Of a stretch of DNA of 64,000 nucleotides, positions 18,361 to 27,465 are shown piece by piece. The notes under the pieces are model-generated. The model saw only the letters and a list, made by a program, of their open reading frames with translations, was not told the DNA's origin and did not search any database. The stretch spans positions 1-64,000 of the forward strand of contig NZ_LN623541.1 in assembly GCF_000826065.2 (NCBI RefSeq), given 5' to 3'. The position numbers were made by a program, and so were the translations under genes. The DNA comes from Tessaracoccus massiliensis (GTDB taxonomy: Bacteria; Actinomycetota; Actinomycetes; Propionibacteriales; Propionibacteriaceae). Each line of letters opens with the position of its first letter. Within the stretch, counting starts at the first letter, position 1.

Positions 18361-21335
18361 TCCTGGCCTCGCTTCGCGACGGTGGTGCCGCCCAGGGTGG
18401 GCGCGGCGAGCAGCGCCACGCCGAGGATCACCAGCAGGTGGAGCACGAACCTGCCCCAGCGGGGCTCCGGCTCCACGACGAGCGTGCCGGCGTCCGCGCC
18501 GGCGTGGAAGGTGACCAGTTCCGCATCGAGGAGGGGCCACCTGAAGCCGGTGTGGCGCTCCAACTCCCGGCCGTCGAGGGTGGCCCGCCAGATGCTGCCG
18601 GCAGGTTCGGCGACGACGAGCAGGCGCCCGTGGTCACCCTCACCCAGTTGGCCGTCGGGCACCGGGATCGTCTCGTCGCCCTGCGCACAGGTCACGCGGG
18701 AGACCAGGCCGCTGACGGTCCACACCACCGAGTCACGGTCGTGCGGGGCACCCACCAGGCCCTCGAGGTTGTCGAGGACGGCGCGCTGGTCCTCGTCCAG
18801 GCCCCGCACCCAGAGGTGCGCCACGCCCATCAGGCGCAACCGCTCGGCGAGGTCGTCCGGCGCCGACCCCGAGGCCACGGCTTGGGAGATGGAGTTGAGC
18901 TGGGCGTCGAACCCGCCGACCGGATTGCGCTCGGCGCTGCCCCAGCGCGGCTGGCGCGCGTCGATGACGTTCCAGCGGACCACGCCATCCGCCGCGAGGT
19001 CGACGGCGAGGGTGCGGGTGTCGCGCGGCGAAGCCATCACGTCGTGCACGTAGCCGGGCAGGACGCTGGTGGTGGGGCGGACGGGCCCGTCGAAGCCCAC
19101 CCACATCCAGGTGCCCACGGCAAGCGCAGCCGCCACCACGAGGGCCCACACCAGGGGGCGCCGGCCGCGCTCCCGGTGGGTCAGCACGACCGGCGCAAGG
19201 AGCGCCCCCACCACGAGCAGCGCCCAGGGCGACAACAGCGCGCGGGCCGTGCCGCCGTCGACATCGAAGGTCAACCTCGACAGCAGCGTGCCGAGAATCA
19301 GCGGCGCCGCAATGGCGGTCATCGCCCAGGCCCACGCCACCTTTGGCAGTCGCGCTACCGCGATCAGCGCGGCCACACCCAGCACCGCGAAGAACACCAC
19401 GTTGGTCCACACGGGCAGGCCCGACGGAAGGATGCGCCCGACGATCAGCGCGTAGGAAGCCGGTGGGAAATCCGGCCAGGCCAGCGGGTCGACCCCTGTG
19501 AGGAGCCGTCCGGGATACCGCACGAGGACGGGCAACCACGGGGCCAGGAAGAGCCAGGCCGGCAACAGCCCCACCGCCACGTCGACGAGTCGGTGCCTGC
19601 TGCGCAGGGCCCACGCGAGGCCTGCGACGGTGGCGATGAGCAGGGCCATCGGCCACATGACCGCCAGCACGATCAGCCAGAAACCGGCCCCGGCGGGAGC
19701 ACGGAGCCGCTCCGCCCCGGCCGCCTCGTTGCGCACGACGGCGAGGACGGCGCGCACGAACAGGGGCCCGGCCACTGCGAGCACCAGTCCGCTGAGATCG
19801 CCCGCGGTGACCAGCCCCAGCAGGAGCGTGGCCCCTGCCCAGGTGGCGCTGGCGGCGGCGGCGAGACCGGCAGGCACGTCGAGCCGACGCAGCAGCGCCA
19901 TCGCGGAGACCGCGGCCAGCAGCGGCGCCAGCAGCACGGCGAAAAAACTGAACCAGCCGGGGCTGCCGAGCGCGCCGACGGTGGCGAACGCCGCGAACCC
20001 CAGCCACGGCGCCCCACCGGTGAGATAGCCCTGCCACGCGTCGGTGAACGAGGCCGGAGCAGGCAGCAGCCCGCCACCGGAGACCGGGCCGTCACCCCAC
20101 AGCGTGCGGCCGGCGACGAAGGCGGCGATGAACAGCACGGTCACGAGCACGGCGACCGGGGAGAGGCGACGGCGGCGCACCTGCATGTCGGCGAAGTCGT
20201 CGCCGGTGAGTTCGTCGATCGAAGTGTCGGTCTGGGTCTCGGTGATGTCGCGGTAGCGTTCGGAGAGACCGTGGCCGAGCTTGTCGGCCGCGTTGCGCAC
20301 GGGCCACCAGCGGTTGGGCAGCAGTTCGGGCGGGGTGAGGTCCTCGTCCGGCAGCCTCTCCTTCAGGGACCGGGTCAGTTCCGGGCTGCGGCGGTATCGG
20401 CTCAACGCCCGGAGTTCGGCGCCGGCGTACGACGGCGACTTGGCCAGCAGGAAGCCCGCTGCCCTCACCCACGACGAGAGCGCCAGTCCGAAGCCGGAGG
20501 CGCCGCGGGACCCGGCGACCCGGAGCGCGGCGAGCCTGTCGTCGACGTGGGGGTGCAGGCCTCCGGGCCGCTCCCCCGTCCGGCCTGCGCGGCGGTGGTG
20601 CAGCGATGCGGTCGGCCAGGTCAGCACGCGGTAGCCCACGGCATTGACGCGCCAGCAGAAGTCCACGCCGTCGCGGTGGCGGGCCACCTCGGGGGCGAGC
20701 CCGCCCACCTCACGCCACGTGTCGCCCCGGATCAGCAGCCCGGCCGTGGAGGCGCCGAGCACGTCGTGCGACTCGGTCTGGCCCTGGTCGAGGTCGCCCT
20801 CCTCCACCATCGGCACGCGCAGGCCGCCGGCGGTGATGGCCTGGCCCACCTCTGAGAGGGTCTCCGGATAGTTGCGCCGCTTGGGCTGCAGCAACTTCGG
20901 CACCACGACGTCTGCCTGGCGGGCGCCGTCGAGGAGGTGTTGCAGGGCGTCCTTGTGAGGCTGGGAATCGTCGTGGAGGAGCCAGATCCAGTCCGGCTCC
21001 GTCTCGCCGAGCGCCAGGTGGACAGCGCCGCCGAAGGTGGTCTCAGCGTCCGCGGTGAGGACGTCGTCGATGACCCCCTCCCGGTGGGCTTTGGCCAGCA
21101 GGTCTGCCGTGTCGTCCGTGGATCCAGTATCGACGACGATGATGCGGCCGGGACGCGTCGTGAGCATCGCCAGCGAGAGGAGTTGACGGGGCAGCCACTC
21201 GGCGGCGTTGTGCGCCACCATGACCGCCAGCACGGATTCCGGATCCACCTCCGGAACGTCTGCGGCCGGGTCTTCATCATTGATCCACGACCACAGGTCG
21301 TCGTCGATCACCCCACGCTGGGGCCCCTCGGTCAC
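18357..21335 (-). CDS. Large membrane glycosyltransferase, GT2 domain plus polytopic C-terminal region
   Basis: This 992-residue protein has an N-terminal GT-A domain, about residues 35-270. Visible are VLAVMVAHNAAEWLPRQL, IIVVDTGSTDDT for nucleotide-sugar binding, LLHDD as the metal-binding acidic pair, and DGVDFCWRVNAVGY near the acceptor site. From about residue 390 on there are ten or more hydrophobic segments, then an extracellular part and a last helix. It probably transfers a sugar onto a lipid-linked or wall glycan. It lies between whiB and the DUF5719 gene in the conserved actinobacterial order. The sugar and the acceptor are not known. Confidence 0.85.
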   Translation of the reverse strand: MTEGPQRGVIDDDLWSWINDEDPAADVPEVDPESVLAVMVAHNAAEWLPRQLLSLAMLTTRPGRIIVVDTGSTDDTADLLAKAHREGVIDDVLTADAETTFGGAVHLALGETEPDWIWLLHDDSQPHKDALQHLLDGARQADVVVPKLLQPKRRNYPETLSEVGQAITAGGLRVPMVEEGDLDQGQTESHDVLGASTAGLLIRGDTWREVGGLAPEVARHRDGVDFCWRVNAVGYRVLTWPTASLHHRRAGRTGERPGGLHPHVDDRLAALRVAGSRGASGFGLALSSWVRAAGFLLAKSPSYAGAELRALSRYRRSPELTRSLKERLPDEDLTPPELLPNRWWPVRNAADKLGHGLSERYRDITETQTDTSIDELTGDDFADMQVRRRRLSPVAVLVTVLFIAAFVAGRTLWGDGPVSGGGLLPAPASFTDAWQGYLTGGAPWLGFAAFATVGALGSPGWFSFFAVLLAPLLAAVSAMALLRRLDVPAGLAAAASATWAGATLLLGLVTAGDLSGLVLAVAGPLFVRAVLAVVRNEAAGAERLRAPAGAGFWLIVLAVMWPMALLIATVAGLAWALRSRHRLVDVAVGLLPAWLFLAPWLPVLVRYPGRLLTGVDPLAWPDFPPASYALIVGRILPSGLPVWTNVVFFAVLGVAALIAVARLPKVAWAWAMTAIAAPLILGTLLSRLTFDVDGGTARALLSPWALLVVGALLAPVVLTHRERGRRPLVWALVVAAALAVGTWMWVGFDGPVRPTTSVLPGYVHDVMASPRDTRTLAVDLAADGVVRWNVIDARQPRWGSAERNPVGGFDAQLNSISQAVASGSAPDDLAERLRLMGVAHLWVRGLDEDQRAVLDNLEGLVGAPHDRDSVVWTVSGLVSRVTCAQGDETIPVPDGQLGEGDHGRLLVVAEPAGSIWRATLDGRELERHTGFRWPLLDAELVTFHAGADAGTLVVEPEPRWGRFVLHLLVILGVALLAAPTLGGTTVAKRGQE

Positions 21336-21341
21336 GGGGAC

Positions 21342-21596
21342 CTAGCCGGCAGCGCGCTTGAGCTTGCGGCGTTCCCGCTCAGACAGACCGCCCCAGATGC
21401 CGAACCGCTCGTCGTGAGCGAGGGCGTACTCGAGGCACTCGGCGCGCACTGTGCAGCTCAGGCAGACCCGCTTGGCGTCCCGGGTCGAGCCGCCCTTCTC
21501 CGGAAAGAAGGCTTCGGGATCGGTCTGGGCACACAGCGCCTCCGCCTGCCAGGCAAAAGCCCCTTCATCGGTGAAAAGCTCCCATGTCTCGTCCAT
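21342..21596 (-). CDS. whiB: WhiB-family transcriptional regulator (WhiB2/WhmD-like)
   Basis: This 84-residue protein has the four cluster-ligating cysteines Cys22, Cys45, Cys48 and Cys54 (CLSC plus flanking Cys), the GIWGG turn at 66-70, and a basic C-terminal tail RERRKLKRAAG. Such proteins bind a [4Fe-4S] cluster and act with the primary sigma factor; the WhiB2 branch is tied to septation. The ATG at 21596 is chosen because AAAGGAGGG stands just before it. An upstream GTG in frame would lie inside the promoter. Position next to the glycosyltransferase and mannose genes matches M. tuberculosis whiB2. Confidence 0.93.
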   Translation of the reverse strand: MDETWELFTDEGAFAWQAEALCAQTDPEAFFPEKGGSTRDAKRVCLSCTVRAECLEYALAHDERFGIWGGLSERERRKLKRAAG

Positions 21597-21611
21597 GCAC
21601 CCTCCTTTCTT

Positions 21612-21647
21612 GCCTTGAATTACACACGAGTGATTTTGATCGGTCAA
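21612..21647 (-). promoter_or_regulatory. Probable sigma-70-type promoter of whiB
   Basis: On the minus strand TTGACC (21647-21642) and TGTAAT (21624-21619) are separated by 17 bp, close to the consensus of the main actinobacterial sigma factor. Transcription would start near 21612, giving a leader of about 15 nt that contains AAAGGAGGG before the whiB ATG. This is unusually clear for a high-GC genome. Confidence 0.6.
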
Positions 21648-21692
21648 GCGGGAGCGTGGGATCAGAGTCGATTATTCGCTCACTGGGGGTGT

Positions 21693-22130
21693 TCAGCGGT
21701 GCGGCGGCCGGATCAGCGTGCCGTTGGGATCGTCCTCGTTGGCGCGCGGCCACGGGGTGGCCACCGTCTGCCAGCGCCCGGTGCGGTGCTGGAGTTCCGC
21801 GTCCGCCGGCGTGGCCGGCGAACCCGGCGGCTGCTGGCGGCGTGGGTTGATCACGGTGGAGTTGCCCTGCTCAGCCGGCGACGCCACCGGGGCTGGCTGA
21901 GCGCGCGGAGGTTCCTGCCTCCCGCGCGGCAGGGACAGCACTCCCCACAGCACCCCTCCGACGCTGAGCACGAAACCGGCGCCTGCCAGCAGCCAGAGCG
22001 GCAGGCTGCGGCCGGTCTCGTCGGCGGGCAGCACGAGCAGGGCTACCAGCAGCAGGCTGCTGACATGGAGCACCACCGCGGCAACAACCACGATGGCGAT
22101 CTGACGCCTCATGGGGCGGGCGTCTGGCAT
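21693..22130 (-). CDS. Hypothetical membrane protein, two transmembrane segments
   Basis: This 145-residue protein is not recognised as a family. It begins with a basic segment, then two hydrophobic helices at about residues 10-35 and 44-66. A proline- and glutamine-rich soluble tail follows, containing STVINPRRQQPP and ending with NGTLIRPPHR. The tail is probably cytoplasmic and disordered. It lies 27 bp downstream of the GDP-mannose pyrophosphorylase gene on the same strand. Codon usage looks like that of its neighbours. Confidence 0.65.
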   Translation of the reverse strand: MPDARPMRRQIAIVVVAAVVLHVSSLLLVALLVLPADETGRSLPLWLLAGAGFVLSVGGVLWGVLSLPRGRQEPPRAQPAPVASPAEQGNSTVINPRRQQPPGSPATPADAELQHRTGRWQTVATPWPRANEDDPNGTLIRPPHR

Positions 22131-22157
22131 GGGAGGACTCCTGGGGACGGCGGACGG

Positions 22158-23243
22158 TTAGGCGTATTGTGCCCCAGCATGGGTTCGCACCAGGGCCACC
22201 AGCTCGCGGATCCGCTCAGAATCCTCCAGTCGCGCAACCAGGGTGGCCGTTTCCGTGGCCACCACCAGTGCGTCGGTCAGCCCGATCGTGGCGACGACGT
22301 GATCCGGGCCGACGGCGTTGACCAGCACACAGCCCGACGAGTCCAGCGTCACGGTGCGGCCGTCCACGGCGTTGCCGTGCTCGTCGCGGGTGAACAGCTC
22401 GGCCAGGGAGAGGAACCCGCCCACGTCCTTCCAGTCGATCCTGAGCCCGACGCTGAGGACCTCCGCATCTGTGCGCCCGGCGGAGGCGGGCTCCATCACC
22501 GCGTAGTCCACTGAGATCTTCTGCAGCCTGGGGAACAGCTCGTCGATCCGCTCCGGGCTGGCGACGATCTCGCGCACGGTGGCTGCCGTCTCGGGCAGGA
22601 GCTGATCGAGCTGGCCCAGCAGGGTGGTGGCGCGCCACACGACCATGCCGGCGTTCCACCAGTACTCCCCGGAATCCAGGTAGCTCTGCGCGAGTTCGCG
22701 ATGGGGCTTCTCCTTGAACTCCGCCACCCGGAACACGTCGGTGAAGCCTTCGACGGCCTCGGACCGGTGGAGGTAGCCGTAGCCGGTGTGCGGCGAGGTG
22801 GGGACGACGCCCAGGGTGACAAGCGCGTCGGGGCGGGCCTCCGCCACCTCGAACGCGGTGTTCAGTGACCGCTGGAACTCGTCTACCGGCTCGATGATCT
22901 GATCTGCGGTCACCATGGCCACCACGCCGTCCGGATCGCGGTCGGCGACGACGGCGGCGGACCAGGCAACCGCGTTGAGGGAGTCGCGGCCCTCCGGCTC
23001 GCCCAGGATGTTCTCGGCCGGCAGTTCAGGGATCTGCTCGGCCACGTCGAAGGCGTAGGCGCGGCCGGTGCACACGAGGATGTGCTCGTCGTCGACCAGG
23101 CCGACGAGCCGCTCGTAGGCCATCCGCAGCAGCGACTTGCCCTCGAAGAGTTCCAGCAATTGCTTGGGCCTGCCGTGCCGCGACAGCGGCCAGAGACGGG
23201 TGCCGGATCCCCCGGCCATGATCACCACGTAGCGCATGGCCAT
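22158..23243 (-). CDS. manC: Mannose-1-phosphate guanylyltransferase (GDP-mannose pyrophosphorylase)
   Basis: This 361-residue enzyme makes GDP-mannose from GTP and mannose-1-phosphate. The nucleotide loop AGGSGTRLWPLSR at residues 10-22 and RPKQLLEL are diagnostic. VTADQII corresponds to the metal site, FKEKP is the sugar-phosphate motif, and WNAGMVVW is typical of the family. There is no C-terminal isomerase domain. The start at 23243 or the Met two codons later cannot be separated. It is divergent from the TIGR03089 gene with 26 bp between starts. It is the counterpart of Rv3264c and consumes the product of the manB gene at 15 kb. Confidence 0.9.
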   Translation of the reverse strand: MAMRYVVIMAGGSGTRLWPLSRHGRPKQLLELFEGKSLLRMAYERLVGLVDDEHILVCTGRAYAFDVAEQIPELPAENILGEPEGRDSLNAVAWSAAVVADRDPDGVVAMVTADQIIEPVDEFQRSLNTAFEVAEARPDALVTLGVVPTSPHTGYGYLHRSEAVEGFTDVFRVAEFKEKPHRELAQSYLDSGEYWWNAGMVVWRATTLLGQLDQLLPETAATVREIVASPERIDELFPRLQKISVDYAVMEPASAGRTDAEVLSVGLRIDWKDVGGFLSLAELFTRDEHGNAVDGRTVTLDSSGCVLVNAVGPDHVVATIGLTDALVVATETATLVARLEDSERIRELVALVRTHAGAQYA

Positions 23244-23269
23244 GACCCTAGCCGCCTAAGCTGACAGAC

Positions 23270-23917
23270 ATGTTGATTTCCGCGCTGCAGAGGCGCGTGG
23301 CCCGGCAGGGCGCGCAGCCGTTGATCACCTACTACGACGGCGCGGATGGCTCCCGCATCGAACTGTCGGCCATCACGTTCGCCAACTGGGTGGACAAGAC
23401 GGCCAACCTCATCGCCGATCTCGGCCACGACGACGGCGAGGCCATCGATCTCGCGCTGGCGGAGTCCCACCCCGCGCACTGGGTCACGCTCGTGTGGATC
23501 GCTGCGGCCTGGCAGCGTGGCTGCCCGGTGCACCCCGGCGACACCGGGGCGGACCTGCTCGTGGTGGGGCCCGGCGACGAGCGTCGGGCGGAGCTCACCG
23601 TGGCCTGCTCCCTGCATCCGCTGGGCCGGGGTTTCCCCACTCCCCCGCCGGATGCCGTGGACTACCGGGAGGTGTTCGGCCAGCCGGATCTGCACGACGT
23701 CGCGCTCGACGGCGAGGCGTACTGGTGGGGCGGCCACCCCGCCCCTGAGGTGCCGGCCCGCGACAGCCGCGTGCTGCTGCGCGACCCCGCCGTCGGATGG
23801 GACACCGTCGCCGAGGCACTGGTCTCACCCGTGCTGGGCACGGGCTCGACGGTGATCGCGGTCAACGTGGACGACGCAGGGGCCGCGCGCATCGCGGCAG
23901 ATGAAAAGACGCTTTAG
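23270..23917 (+). CDS. TIGR03089 family protein
   Basis: This 215-residue protein matches the actinobacterial TIGR03089 family, which resembles the N-terminal lobe of AMP-binding (acyl-adenylate) enzymes but is too short to contain their adenylation active site. Visible are PLITYYDGADGSRIELSAIT and FANWVDKTANLI, and later LVVGPGDER. Function is unknown. It is divergent from manC and its 3' end overlaps the convergent coiled-coil gene by 4 bp. Confidence 0.82.
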   Translation: MLISALQRRVARQGAQPLITYYDGADGSRIELSAITFANWVDKTANLIADLGHDDGEAIDLALAESHPAHWVTLVWIAAAWQRGCPVHPGDTGADLLVVGPGDERRAELTVACSLHPLGRGFPTPPPDAVDYREVFGQPDLHDVALDGEAYWWGGHPAPEVPARDSRVLLRDPAVGWDTVAEALVSPVLGTGSTVIAVNVDDAGAARIAADEKTL

Positions 23918-25005
23918 CGCTCTTCGCCCTCTGCGGGTCCCTGGGCGTGCTCGCGCACGTCCGGGTGTGTCTCGCCCTTGTTCTTGGCGCCTTCAGCCGC
24001 CTCCTGGGCGTGCTGACGCTCCTCGTCGCCGGGCTGGCCCTGGTTCTCGGGATCGATCTGGTTCTGCGTCATGGATTCCTCCTGCTGTGATGTGACGGCC
24101 GCCAACGCGGCCCCGCCCCCCAGTGTGGCAAGCATTTCACGCACGTTGGAGAGCTGGGCGGTAATCGAGTCCCGCCTCTGCGTCAGCGCCGAGAGTTCCC
24201 GGTCCGAGTCGCGACGGATCCGCTCAGCTTGAGTGCGCGCTTCGGCCAGCAGTTCATCTGCCTCCGCCTGGGCCTTGGCCTTGATGGCCTCGGCCTGCGA
24301 GTTGGCATCTGAGAGCACACGGAGCGCGTCGTTCTCCGCGCCCCGCAGGTTCTCCTCCGCTGCGCTGAGCTGCTCCTCGCGCTGCGTCATGACCACGGTG
24401 AAATCTGCCGCGGCGGCATCGCGGCGCTCCGCGAGGGTGCGCTCGAAATCAGCGGCGGCCTGGGCGGCACGGGCCTGCTGCGACTCGTAGACGGCCTCTG
24501 CCTCCTCACGGCGTGCGGCGGCCTCCCTGTCGGCGTTGTCAATGAGCTCATCCGCGCGGCGCTGGGCTCCGGTGAGCTTGGCCTCCGCATCTGCGTCTGC
24601 CGCGCTGCGGGTATCGACGGCGTAGCGATCCGCCTCCGTCAGCGCCGCCTGGGCCTTCTTCTGCGCGTCCTCGACGAGCCGGGTCGCCTCGGCCTCGGCC
24701 TCGCGCTTGAGCTCTGCGGCCTCCTCCTCGGCGAGCGTGAGGATCTGGCCCACCCTCTCCCCGAGATCCGTGAAGCTGGGCCGCGAGGCCATCGACGTGG
24801 CCCGCGACGTCTCCTCCGCCCGGCTCGTGGCCTCGGCCAACTCCTGCTCCAGCCGCTCGCGCTCAGAGACTGCCTCCTTGACCTTGACCGTCAGCTCACC
24901 CAGCTCGGCGCGGGCCGAGTCGAGGGACTGCTGCAGTGTGGCGATCTCTGCGTCGACCTGCGTGGGCTCGTAGCCGCGCAGCACGGTACGGAAGGTGGAG
25001 GTCAT
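23914..25005 (-). CDS. Coiled-coil protein with DivIVA-like N-terminus
   Basis: This 363-residue protein begins MTSTFRTVLRGYEPTQVDAE, which resembles the DivIVA membrane-binding N-terminus. It then runs through Ala/Glu/Arg-rich heptads to about residue 290. The last 60 residues are a polar, disordered tail rich in Glu, Gln and Gly. It overlaps the upstream coiled-coil gene by 4 bp, so the two are coupled. A role in polar growth or division scaffolding, as for DivIVA, Scy and FilP, is the likely reading. This is inference from architecture. Confidence 0.72.
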   Translation of the reverse strand: MTSTFRTVLRGYEPTQVDAEIATLQQSLDSARAELGELTVKVKEAVSERERLEQELAEATSRAEETSRATSMASRPSFTDLGERVGQILTLAEEEAAELKREAEAEATRLVEDAQKKAQAALTEADRYAVDTRSAADADAEAKLTGAQRRADELIDNADREAAARREEAEAVYESQQARAAQAAADFERTLAERRDAAAADFTVVMTQREEQLSAAEENLRGAENDALRVLSDANSQAEAIKAKAQAEADELLAEARTQAERIRRDSDRELSALTQRRDSITAQLSNVREMLATLGGGAALAAVTSQQEESMTQNQIDPENQGQPGDEERQHAQEAAEGAKNKGETHPDVREHAQGPAEGEER

Positions 25006-26390
25006 GAGTCATCCTCGTCTCGAGTTGTTTGTCCTGGCACTGACAGCGCTTCGATCACGCCGGAGAGAGAGTTGAGTTGCACCGTGATGTCGTCGCGGCG
25101 CTTGGCGAGGCTGGCCACCTCGCTGCGGGCGGACGCGAGCATCTCGCGGGCCTGCGTGCGGATGGTCTCGGCCTCGGTGCGGGCATCCGCGAGGAGTTGC
25201 ACGGCCTCCTCACGGGTGGCGCGGGCGCGCTCGTAGGAGGCCTTCTGGCTGCGCTCCAGCTCCTCCATCAGCTGCTCCCGCACCTTCCGGGAGCTGACTT
25301 CGGAGTGGGTGACCCGTTCCTCGGCACGCTGCACGATGGCCTCGGCCTCGCGCCGGGCGCGCTCGACGATGTCCGCGGCCTGCTGGTCCGCCTGGGCCCT
25401 GGCACGCTGCGCGTGATGCACGGCTGCGGAGAGCTCGGCATCTGCGCGGCCGCGCACATCGTGAGCGCCCACCTCCGCGGTGCGTAGCCGCTGACGGGCC
25501 GTGTCTGTGGCGCGCTGGGTGACGGTGGCGAGCTTGGCACGGAGCTCTGCGGCACGCCGGGCCTGCTCCAGGTGCCCCTGCCGCTTCCGGCGGGCCACGT
25601 CTGCGCGGGCGCCGTCGAGGAGCGCCGCGACGGTGGCCTGCGTCCACTCCATCTGGCTGGCGGCCTCCTCCAACTGGGCGTCAGCCTCCTGCCGGGCCTC
25701 CTGCCTGAGCTCTGCCACCTCAGCGGCGGCCTCGGCCCGGACCCGATCCGTCTCGAGCTGTGCGGCTTCCTCAGCGGCCACCAGGCGGGCGACTGTCTCC
25801 TCCTCGGTGCGCTCCAGCTCCGCGCGCCGGGCCGCCACCTCACCGTCGGCCTTTACCTTCAGCCGGGCCAGTTCGTCGGCCTGGGCGCTGCGTTGAGCGG
25901 CGAGCTCGTCCTCGACGAGGGCGCGGGCCGCGTGACCCTCCACCTCGATCTGTTCGCGCCACGCCACCGCGTCGGCGCGCACCTGATCCGCCTCCTGCCT
26001 GGCATCCGTCACCAACCGCTCGGCCTGCCGGTGGGCATCCTCCACGATCCGTTCGGCATCGGTGCGTGCCTCGGCGAGCACGCCATCGGCAGCCTCCTGG
26101 GCGTTGGCGGTGATCTGCCCGGCCTGGGCGATGGCCTCGGAGAGTGTTCGTTCGGCGTCTGCGTTGGCCTCCTCCAGGCGGTGCCGAGCGAAGGTCACCT
26201 CCCCGGCGAGTTCGTCTCGCTGCTGCGCCAGTTCGGCTGACGCCACACGGATGCGGTCCGCCTCGGCCTGCGCCTCTTCCCGGAGGCGGTCAGCCAGCCG
26301 TTGAGCCTGCAGCAGCACGTGCGTGGCGGCCGTGGAATCCGTCCCGCGCCCTGCGGGATCCGGGTTCTGCCAGGCGCTCATGGGGTCCAT
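25002..26390 (-). CDS. Long coiled-coil protein (Scy/polarisome-like)
   Basis: About 462 residues that are almost entirely coiled coil: long runs with Ala, Glu, Arg and Gln in heptad order and repeated modules such as AQAEADRI, ARTDAERIVEDA and AEAIVQRAEERV. There is no membrane segment or enzyme motif. It resembles actinobacterial polarisome scaffolds such as Scy. The downstream DivIVA-like gene overlaps by 4 bp. Three starts are possible (GTG 26435, ATG 26390, ATG 26381); none has a strong ribosome binding site and 26390 is a compromise. Confidence 0.7.
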   Translation of the reverse strand: MDPMSAWQNPDPAGRGTDSTAATHVLLQAQRLADRLREEAQAEADRIRVASAELAQQRDELAGEVTFARHRLEEANADAERTLSEAIAQAGQITANAQEAADGVLAEARTDAERIVEDAHRQAERLVTDARQEADQVRADAVAWREQIEVEGHAARALVEDELAAQRSAQADELARLKVKADGEVAARRAELERTEEETVARLVAAEEAAQLETDRVRAEAAAEVAELRQEARQEADAQLEEAASQMEWTQATVAALLDGARADVARRKRQGHLEQARRAAELRAKLATVTQRATDTARQRLRTAEVGAHDVRGRADAELSAAVHHAQRARAQADQQAADIVERARREAEAIVQRAEERVTHSEVSSRKVREQLMEELERSQKASYERARATREEAVQLLADARTEAETIRTQAREMLASARSEVASLAKRRDDITVQLNSLSGVIEALSVPGQTTRDEDDS

Positions 26391-26438
26391 CTTCGCACGT
26401 TGTTCGGACGGTTTTTCAAGCCCCCACGTCGCCACTTG

Positions 26439-27437
26439 TCAGGGCTCGTTCGGCAGCCCACGGACGAAGCCGGCACCCCAGGCCGTGTGCATGATCGCCA
26501 GCACCAGCGGCAGGCGCGAGCGGGAGCGCGGGGTCGCCTCCATCGTGGCCGTGGCCACGGTCAGGAACGAGAGATAGACCGCCGGCGCCACGAGCATGGC
26601 GGTGAGCAACCGGTTGCGCAGCGCGAGGCCCAGAAGCCCGCACAGCAGCCCGCTGCCCACGCCCAGCACGGCCAGCGGCGGCGCCAGGTAGCGCAGCGAG
26701 AGGGTATCGGGGTGGCGGCGGACGACCTCGCGGCGCCACTGTCCCGTGGTGAAGAACTGCCGCGCCAGGGCCCGGTAGCTGTCGCGGGGGCGGTAGACCA
26801 CCCGCAGGTCGGGCGAGAAGTAGACGAGGTGGCCGGCGGTGCGCAGGCGGTAGTTGAGCTCCCAGTCCTGCGCGCGGTGCAGGGACTCGTCGAAGCCGCC
26901 GATTTCCTCCAGGACGTCCTTGCGGAACACACCGAGGAACACGGTGTCCGCCGGGCCTGGCGGGGTGTCCTCAAGGTGGAAACCCCCGCCGCCCAGGCCG
27001 AGGCGCGAGTTGTAGGCGGCGGCGATGGCCTCGGAGAGCGGGCTGGTGCCCTGCGCGTCCATCAGCCCGCCGACGTTCGCGGCTCCGGTCTCCTCCAGCA
27101 GCCGCACCGCGGTGTCGATGTAGCCGGGGCTCAGCTCGCCGTGCCCGTCGACCCGCACGATGACGGGATGGCGCGCCGCGGCGATGGCGATGTTCAGGCC
27201 GGCGGGCGTGAAGCCTGCCGGATTGTCCAGCACGCGGATGCGGTCGTCGGCGGCGGCCAACGCGTCGGCGATCTCGCGGGTGCGGTCCGTGCTGGGGCCC
27301 ACCGCGAGGAGGATCTCCACCCCGCCCTCATAGCCCTGGTCCAGGACCCGCTCGACGGCGGCCTTGAGGTGCCGCTCCTCGTTGCGGATCGGCATCACGA
27401 CGCTGACACTCTGCTGCACGGGCGGCTTCCTTCCCAT
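26439..27437 (-). CDS. Glycosyltransferase family 2 with C-terminal membrane segments
   Basis: This 332-residue protein has a GT-A domain at about residues 10-240. It begins VSVVMPIRNEERHL, with VRVDGHGELSPGY as the metal-binding DxD-like site, and has GGFDESLHRAQDWELNYRLR, where the ED/QDWE-like motif binds the acceptor. The C-terminus has about three hydrophobic segments. It resembles ExoA-type glucosyltransferases that build lipid-linked polysaccharide. The gene sits between an LCP gene and the coiled-coil pair, which fits envelope glycopolymer assembly. ATG 27437 is chosen because the family core starts a few residues later. Confidence 0.85.
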   Translation of the reverse strand: MGRKPPVQQSVSVVMPIRNEERHLKAAVERVLDQGYEGGVEILLAVGPSTDRTREIADALAAADDRIRVLDNPAGFTPAGLNIAIAAARHPVIVRVDGHGELSPGYIDTAVRLLEETGAANVGGLMDAQGTSPLSEAIAAAYNSRLGLGGGGFHLEDTPPGPADTVFLGVFRKDVLEEIGGFDESLHRAQDWELNYRLRTAGHLVYFSPDLRVVYRPRDSYRALARQFFTTGQWRREVVRRHPDTLSLRYLAPPLAVLGVGSGLLCGLLGLALRNRLLTAMLVAPAVYLSFLTVATATMEATPRSRSRLPLVLAIMHTAWGAGFVRGLPNEP

Positions 27438-27465
27438 TGATGCCCACCACTCTAGTGGCCCGGCG

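Noticed and set aside
18438-20855. 805-codon open frame opposite the large glycosyltransferase
   Set aside because: Its translation is rich in Arg, Gly, His and Pro with no domain. It is an antisense shadow of a high-GC gene.
21597-21647. Longer WhiB start at an in-frame GTG (21647)
   Set aside because: It overlaps the -35 box of the promoter, and AAAGGAGGG sits right before the ATG at 21596.
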